Shown here piece after piece: positions 61,090 to 64,000 of a DNA stretch of 64,000 nt; positions within the stretch are counted from its first letter, which is position 1, and each line of letters opens with the position of its first letter. The notes under the pieces were generated by a model. That model worked only from the letters and a program-made list of their open reading frames with translations, made no database searches and was not told where the DNA came from. Source of the DNA: Bacteroidota bacterium (GTDB lineage Bacteria > Bacteroidota > Bacteroidia > Chitinophagales > Chitinophagaceae); contig JAFEAE010000007.1 of NCBI GenBank assembly GCA_018266575.1, forward strand, positions 1-64,000, written 5' to 3'. The position numbers were made by a program, and so were the translations under genes.

Positions 61090-63699
61090 TTACATTTTTC
61101 TTGCCAACGTTACTACATTCTTAAATTGTTTTGTTTTCCCATTCAGATCAAAAATTTGTGTGATGATAATATAAATGCCGACTGGTAATTTTTGTTGTTT
61201 ATCATCCAAGCCATCCCATTTAAAATTTCCGGTTAGTGCAAGTGTAGCATTGTTAGCAAGATTTCTTACAATTCGTCCGGAAGCATCATAAATATTGATA
61301 TTCGCCACAAAGCCGGCATTTGAAACCTGGTAATTTATAAAACAATAATCTTCGTAACCATCATTGTCCGGCGAAAATAGTTTTGGGGTGATAGTGATCC
61401 CGCTATTTGTTTGCGTGCTTTCCATGAACTCAGAGTTCTGGTAAGTTGGTGTTCCATAACCTGCTGTTGAAGCTGCGGATGCCCAGTTGTTTTTGTCTTG
61501 TGTCGGTTTGTTATAATCAATTCTTTCAAGTGCAACACCGGAAGGATCCGCAATAACAGCAAGTTGCCAGTTACTGTTGTAATGCAATTCATCAATGATT
61601 TTTTCATTTTGATCCAGCAAAACAACAAACCCTTCATCATCCGGAAACGATGGCAATGCAGAAAGCTGAAAAAGATTTTCAGGATTTTTTACAAGATAAT
61701 TCTGTTCCACCCACAATTTATTTTCAGTAATGACATAGTAATCACCCGGAAAAATCAGTAAAGATGAATCAGTTATTGCGGTTATGGATTTTAGCGCACC
61801 TGTTACATCCCGTGTGGAAACATAAAGTTTTTTCAAATCAAATATTTTTTTGCTCCGGTTGTAAAATTCCACATAATCATAACCGTTAGATTTTGGATTG
61901 AAAAGGATTTCATTGATCACGACATCGTTTGTATCCGCAGCAACCGGTAAGCCAACACGCACTGGATCGGGACGAACCATATTTCCAGAACAATCGAAAA
62001 TGTTTGAAGCGGTGAGATGGTACAGGGTATCGGGAAAAATTTTTCCTGGTAATGTTAGTCTCACTTCATTGAATAATGGCGGCAGCGGACTGGCGGAAAG
62101 CGGATGGCCAATATTATTATCCAATACATAATTTTCTTTCTGTGCAGCCAATGTACTATCTATTGTTTTATTAAATAAGGCAACAATAGTTACGCTATCG
62201 ATGGTGTATGTTCGTAATAAAACAGGGGTTTGCTCATCTGGATTATTTCCATCAACAGAATTTTTTTGTCCAGGGGTTCCGCCTTTTGAGTCTATGCTGG
62301 CTTTCCAGTTATCTGCTCCTGAACATGGATTTTTTATATCGATCAATTCCAGCGACCAGCCACCGTTTTTCTTAATATCATTTCTATACCAGGAATTATC
62401 ATACTGCACAGCATCAATCGTTTTTCCTGAAGCATCTGATAGCCACAACAAATCGCCGTTATTATCAAGAGAAGGGAAATTGGTTACAGAAACAGCATGC
62501 CCGAAATTGCTTAATGCTGCCAGCGCTGAACTGCTGCACACAATAAGAAAGCTGTCTGGCTGTAAAATAACAGAAGGGAGATTGCCGCTCTTTGAAGTAA
62601 GATCGTGGATTGTCCAACCTGATAAATTCAAAGGAAACGATGACCTGTTTACCAATTCCACATATTCATATTCAGGCAAAGCAACAGGCGGTGAAGGATC
62701 GGCCATAATTTCATCTATCAGCACATCATATTGTTGCGCACTATAAAAAATAAAGGGAAACGTACTATTATTTTCTGCATTTCCGGCGAGGTCTTTTACA
62801 TTGTTTATTGTTAGCATGCATGTTTTTCCATTTGGGAAATTGGTATTGAAAAGAAGATGCACCAACGAATTATCAGTAGGATCACGATTTGCTGCAATGG
62901 GAGAGCCGATGTTATTATCAATAAAATAATTTGAAGTTTGCCGGCTGCTCAAACTGTCGACCGGTTCCGAAAAAAATACATCAAGTGTATTAACTCCTGT
63001 TACATTGACAGAATCGATTTTTGGCGCAATGGTATCTGTGACGAAGGGAGTAATACTGATGTCGTCAAAAAAATGTTTTTTGAAAAAGCTGGCGGTGCTT
63101 TGTTTGACAAATATCCCAAAGAAAGCGGAAGTTGTGTAAACTATATCCGTTGCAATACCTTCAGTAAGATAACTGTTACCAGTACCCGAAATATCACGCA
63201 ACAATGTCCACTTGCCATGCACATCGCGGGTGATTTTTATTTTAAGTGTGTTATTGCTTTTGTTAAGAATGCCGTTAGTTCCGTCGATGATTTTTGTTGA
63301 TGCTGCACCATCTTTGCGATAGAGACATAAATCGTCATCTGTACTTCCTATGCGCACAAAATACCCTGTTGTTGCAGCCAGGGATAAGTTTGAAGAACTT
63401 GCCGTTAAATATACGTCCACGTAGTTTGCAGAAGATGTGTTGAATGCAAGCCGCACATAAAATTCCCACTGCGCGGAAAGTGAGGTTGTGCTTGCAGTAC
63501 TGAGATAAAAGCTGTTGTTGGCAACCGTGTTGTTGCTTTGTAACTGCAATGAGGTATTCACTGTCCAGTTTGTTGCAATACCCGTCCACAGCGGATTTTG
63601 AGTGAAATCTCCGTCGCTGAAATTTTCTGTAAGCTGTGCGTTGGTATGAATAACAAAGAATAGTGCGGCTATAGCGCATAAGGCGGAAGTCATTTTCAT
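61090..63699 (-). CDS. Large secreted protein with lamin-tail domain(s) and a type IX-style C-terminus
   Basis: 869 residues with a signal peptide (ending HTNAQ). In order: an N-terminal lectin-like beta-sandwich (about 22-215), Ig-like SbsA-type segments (IDSVNVTGVNTLDVFFSEPVD, and a second copy near 495), a lamin-tail domain (VLIDEIMADPSPPVALPEYEYVELVNRS, with a second near 590, VVINEILFNPKSNGYDYVEFYN), and a C-terminal FlgD/gliding-type domain (ITPKLFSPDNDGYEDYCFI...KWDGLDDKQQKLPVGIYI). The end resembles sorting domains of the type IX secretion system. It is probably surface-exposed; its ligand is unknown. Confidence 0.88.
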   Translation of the reverse strand: MKMTSALCAIAALFFVIHTNAQLTENFSDGDFTQNPLWTGIATNWTVNTSLQLQSNNTVANNSFYLSTASTTSLSAQWEFYVRLAFNTSSANYVDVYLTASSSNLSLAATTGYFVRIGSTDDDLCLYRKDGAASTKIIDGTNGILNKSNNTLKIKITRDVHGKWTLLRDISGTGNSYLTEGIATDIVYTTSAFFGIFVKQSTASFFKKHFFDDISITPFVTDTIAPKIDSVNVTGVNTLDVFFSEPVDSLSSRQTSNYFIDNNIGSPIAANRDPTDNSLVHLLFNTNFPNGKTCMLTINNVKDLAGNAENNSTFPFIFYSAQQYDVLIDEIMADPSPPVALPEYEYVELVNRSSFPLNLSGWTIHDLTSKSGNLPSVILQPDSFLIVCSSSALAALSNFGHAVSVTNFPSLDNNGDLLWLSDASGKTIDAVQYDNSWYRNDIKKNGGWSLELIDIKNPCSGADNWKASIDSKGGTPGQKNSVDGNNPDEQTPVLLRTYTIDSVTIVALFNKTIDSTLAAQKENYVLDNNIGHPLSASPLPPLFNEVRLTLPGKIFPDTLYHLTASNIFDCSGNMVRPDPVRVGLPVAADTNDVVINEILFNPKSNGYDYVEFYNRSKKIFDLKKLYVSTRDVTGALKSITAITDSSLLIFPGDYYVITENKLWVEQNYLVKNPENLFQLSALPSFPDDEGFVVLLDQNEKIIDELHYNSNWQLAVIADPSGVALERIDYNKPTQDKNNWASAASTAGYGTPTYQNSEFMESTQTNSGITITPKLFSPDNDGYEDYCFINYQVSNAGFVANINIYDASGRIVRNLANNATLALTGNFKWDGLDDKQQKLPVGIYIIITQIFDLNGKTKQFKNVVTLARKM

Positions 63700-64000
63700 G
63701 GGAATGGGTTTAGAAAATAAATATAAAAAATTTGGGATTAACCACGATGCAGATTATTTTTGCTACCCGATGATGATTAAGAAACATACAAAGCAAACAA
63801 GCAAGACACACATAAAGTGGGAAGTCGCCTGATTGTTTTGTGTTCAAAATAATAAGAGCCTTCCCAAATACGGGGAGGCTTTTTAGTTTGTTGTATGAAC
63901 CGGGAATTGGGTGATGTTTGGGATTGATGAGATTTAGGAATTGACAATTGATGATTGACTATGAAAGGTTGCAATTAAATCATAGTATTCAAATAATCAG
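63700..64000. other. Terminal 301 bases without a credible gene
   Basis: It holds a hairpin GCCTTCCC-AAATAC-GGGGAGGC (63858-63879) followed by TTTTTAG, a probable terminator of a gene to the right or left. Near 63920-63955 is a degenerate heptamer-like run (GAATTGACAATTGATGATTGAC). Confidence 0.5.
63858..63885 (+). terminator. Terminator near the window end
   Basis: Eight-base-pair stem with one G-T pair and a six-base loop, followed by TTTTTAG on the plus strand. The gene it serves is not in view, since the neighbour in the window starts leftwards from 63699. Confidence 0.6.

Noticed and set aside
62201..62746. 181-residue frame opposite the lamin-tail gene
   Set aside because: It mirrors the codon pattern of the real gene and shows no motif or membrane logic.

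Overview
The window is chromosomal DNA of a Bacteroidota bacterium, most likely a member of the Chitinophagaceae or a close relative. This rests on a SusC/SusD pair, a complete alternative complex III (ACIII) cluster with an adjoining aa3-type oxidase, many Sec or lipoprotein signals ending in Cys-Lys-Lys or Cys-Asn, a type IX secretion-style C-terminal domain, and promoters of the TTG-N19/20-TAnnTTTG type. No transposase, integrase, CRISPR array or phage gene was seen. This looks like core genome broken up by many small dispersed repeats.

Layout. 1-5.3 kb: a minus-strand group (M19 dipeptidase, a conserved hypothetical, a class C beta-lactamase-like hydrolase, a carboxypeptidase-regulatory-domain protein, purN). 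5.6-21.6 kb: one long plus-strand respiratory block, actABCDEF, coxB, coxA, ctaB, two subunit III genes, subunit IV, SCO and DUF420. Together these encode quinol to cytochrome c to oxygen electron transfer plus heme and copper assembly. 21.6-22.3 kb: a tandemly duplicated small structured RNA candidate. 22.4-23.8 kb: an alkyltransferase-like protein, DUF5522 and trmB. 24-28.7 kb: an orphan susCD pair. 29.6-29.8 kb: a minus-strand RNA with tRNA-like ends and a giant variable region. 29.9-37.1 kb: an Lrp regulator, a glycosyltransferase, an alpha/beta hydrolase, MarR with an acyl-CoA dehydrogenase, a cell wall amidase and small proteins. 37.2-41 kb: the oxidative pentose phosphate operon gnd-zwf-pgl. 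41-48.5 kb: a cytochrome, a Gfo/Idh oxidoreductase, obg, a lipoprotein, YccF, an RRM protein and an MFS pump. 48.6-57.9 kb: phenylacetate catabolism genes split into paaABC-(CPBP protease)-paaD-paaG and tetR-paaE, with two GH30 glycosidases between the halves. Matching palindromic operators lie before paaA and before tetR. 58-64 kb: a PfkB kinase, an M13 peptidase and a large lamin-tail surface protein.

The most noteworthy non-coding material is (a) the two-copy small RNA at 21.8-22.1 kb, whose core is almost identical while its flanks have drifted; (b) the tRNA-Leu-like RNA at 29.6-29.8 kb; and (c) a family of heptanucleotide tandem arrays and CTCTCC/GGAGAG palindromes. These repeats occupy intergenic spaces and have also entered the reading frames of pgl, paaE and paaC, where they encode extra peptide segments. 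All functional calls come from reading motifs by eye; no database or folding program was run.
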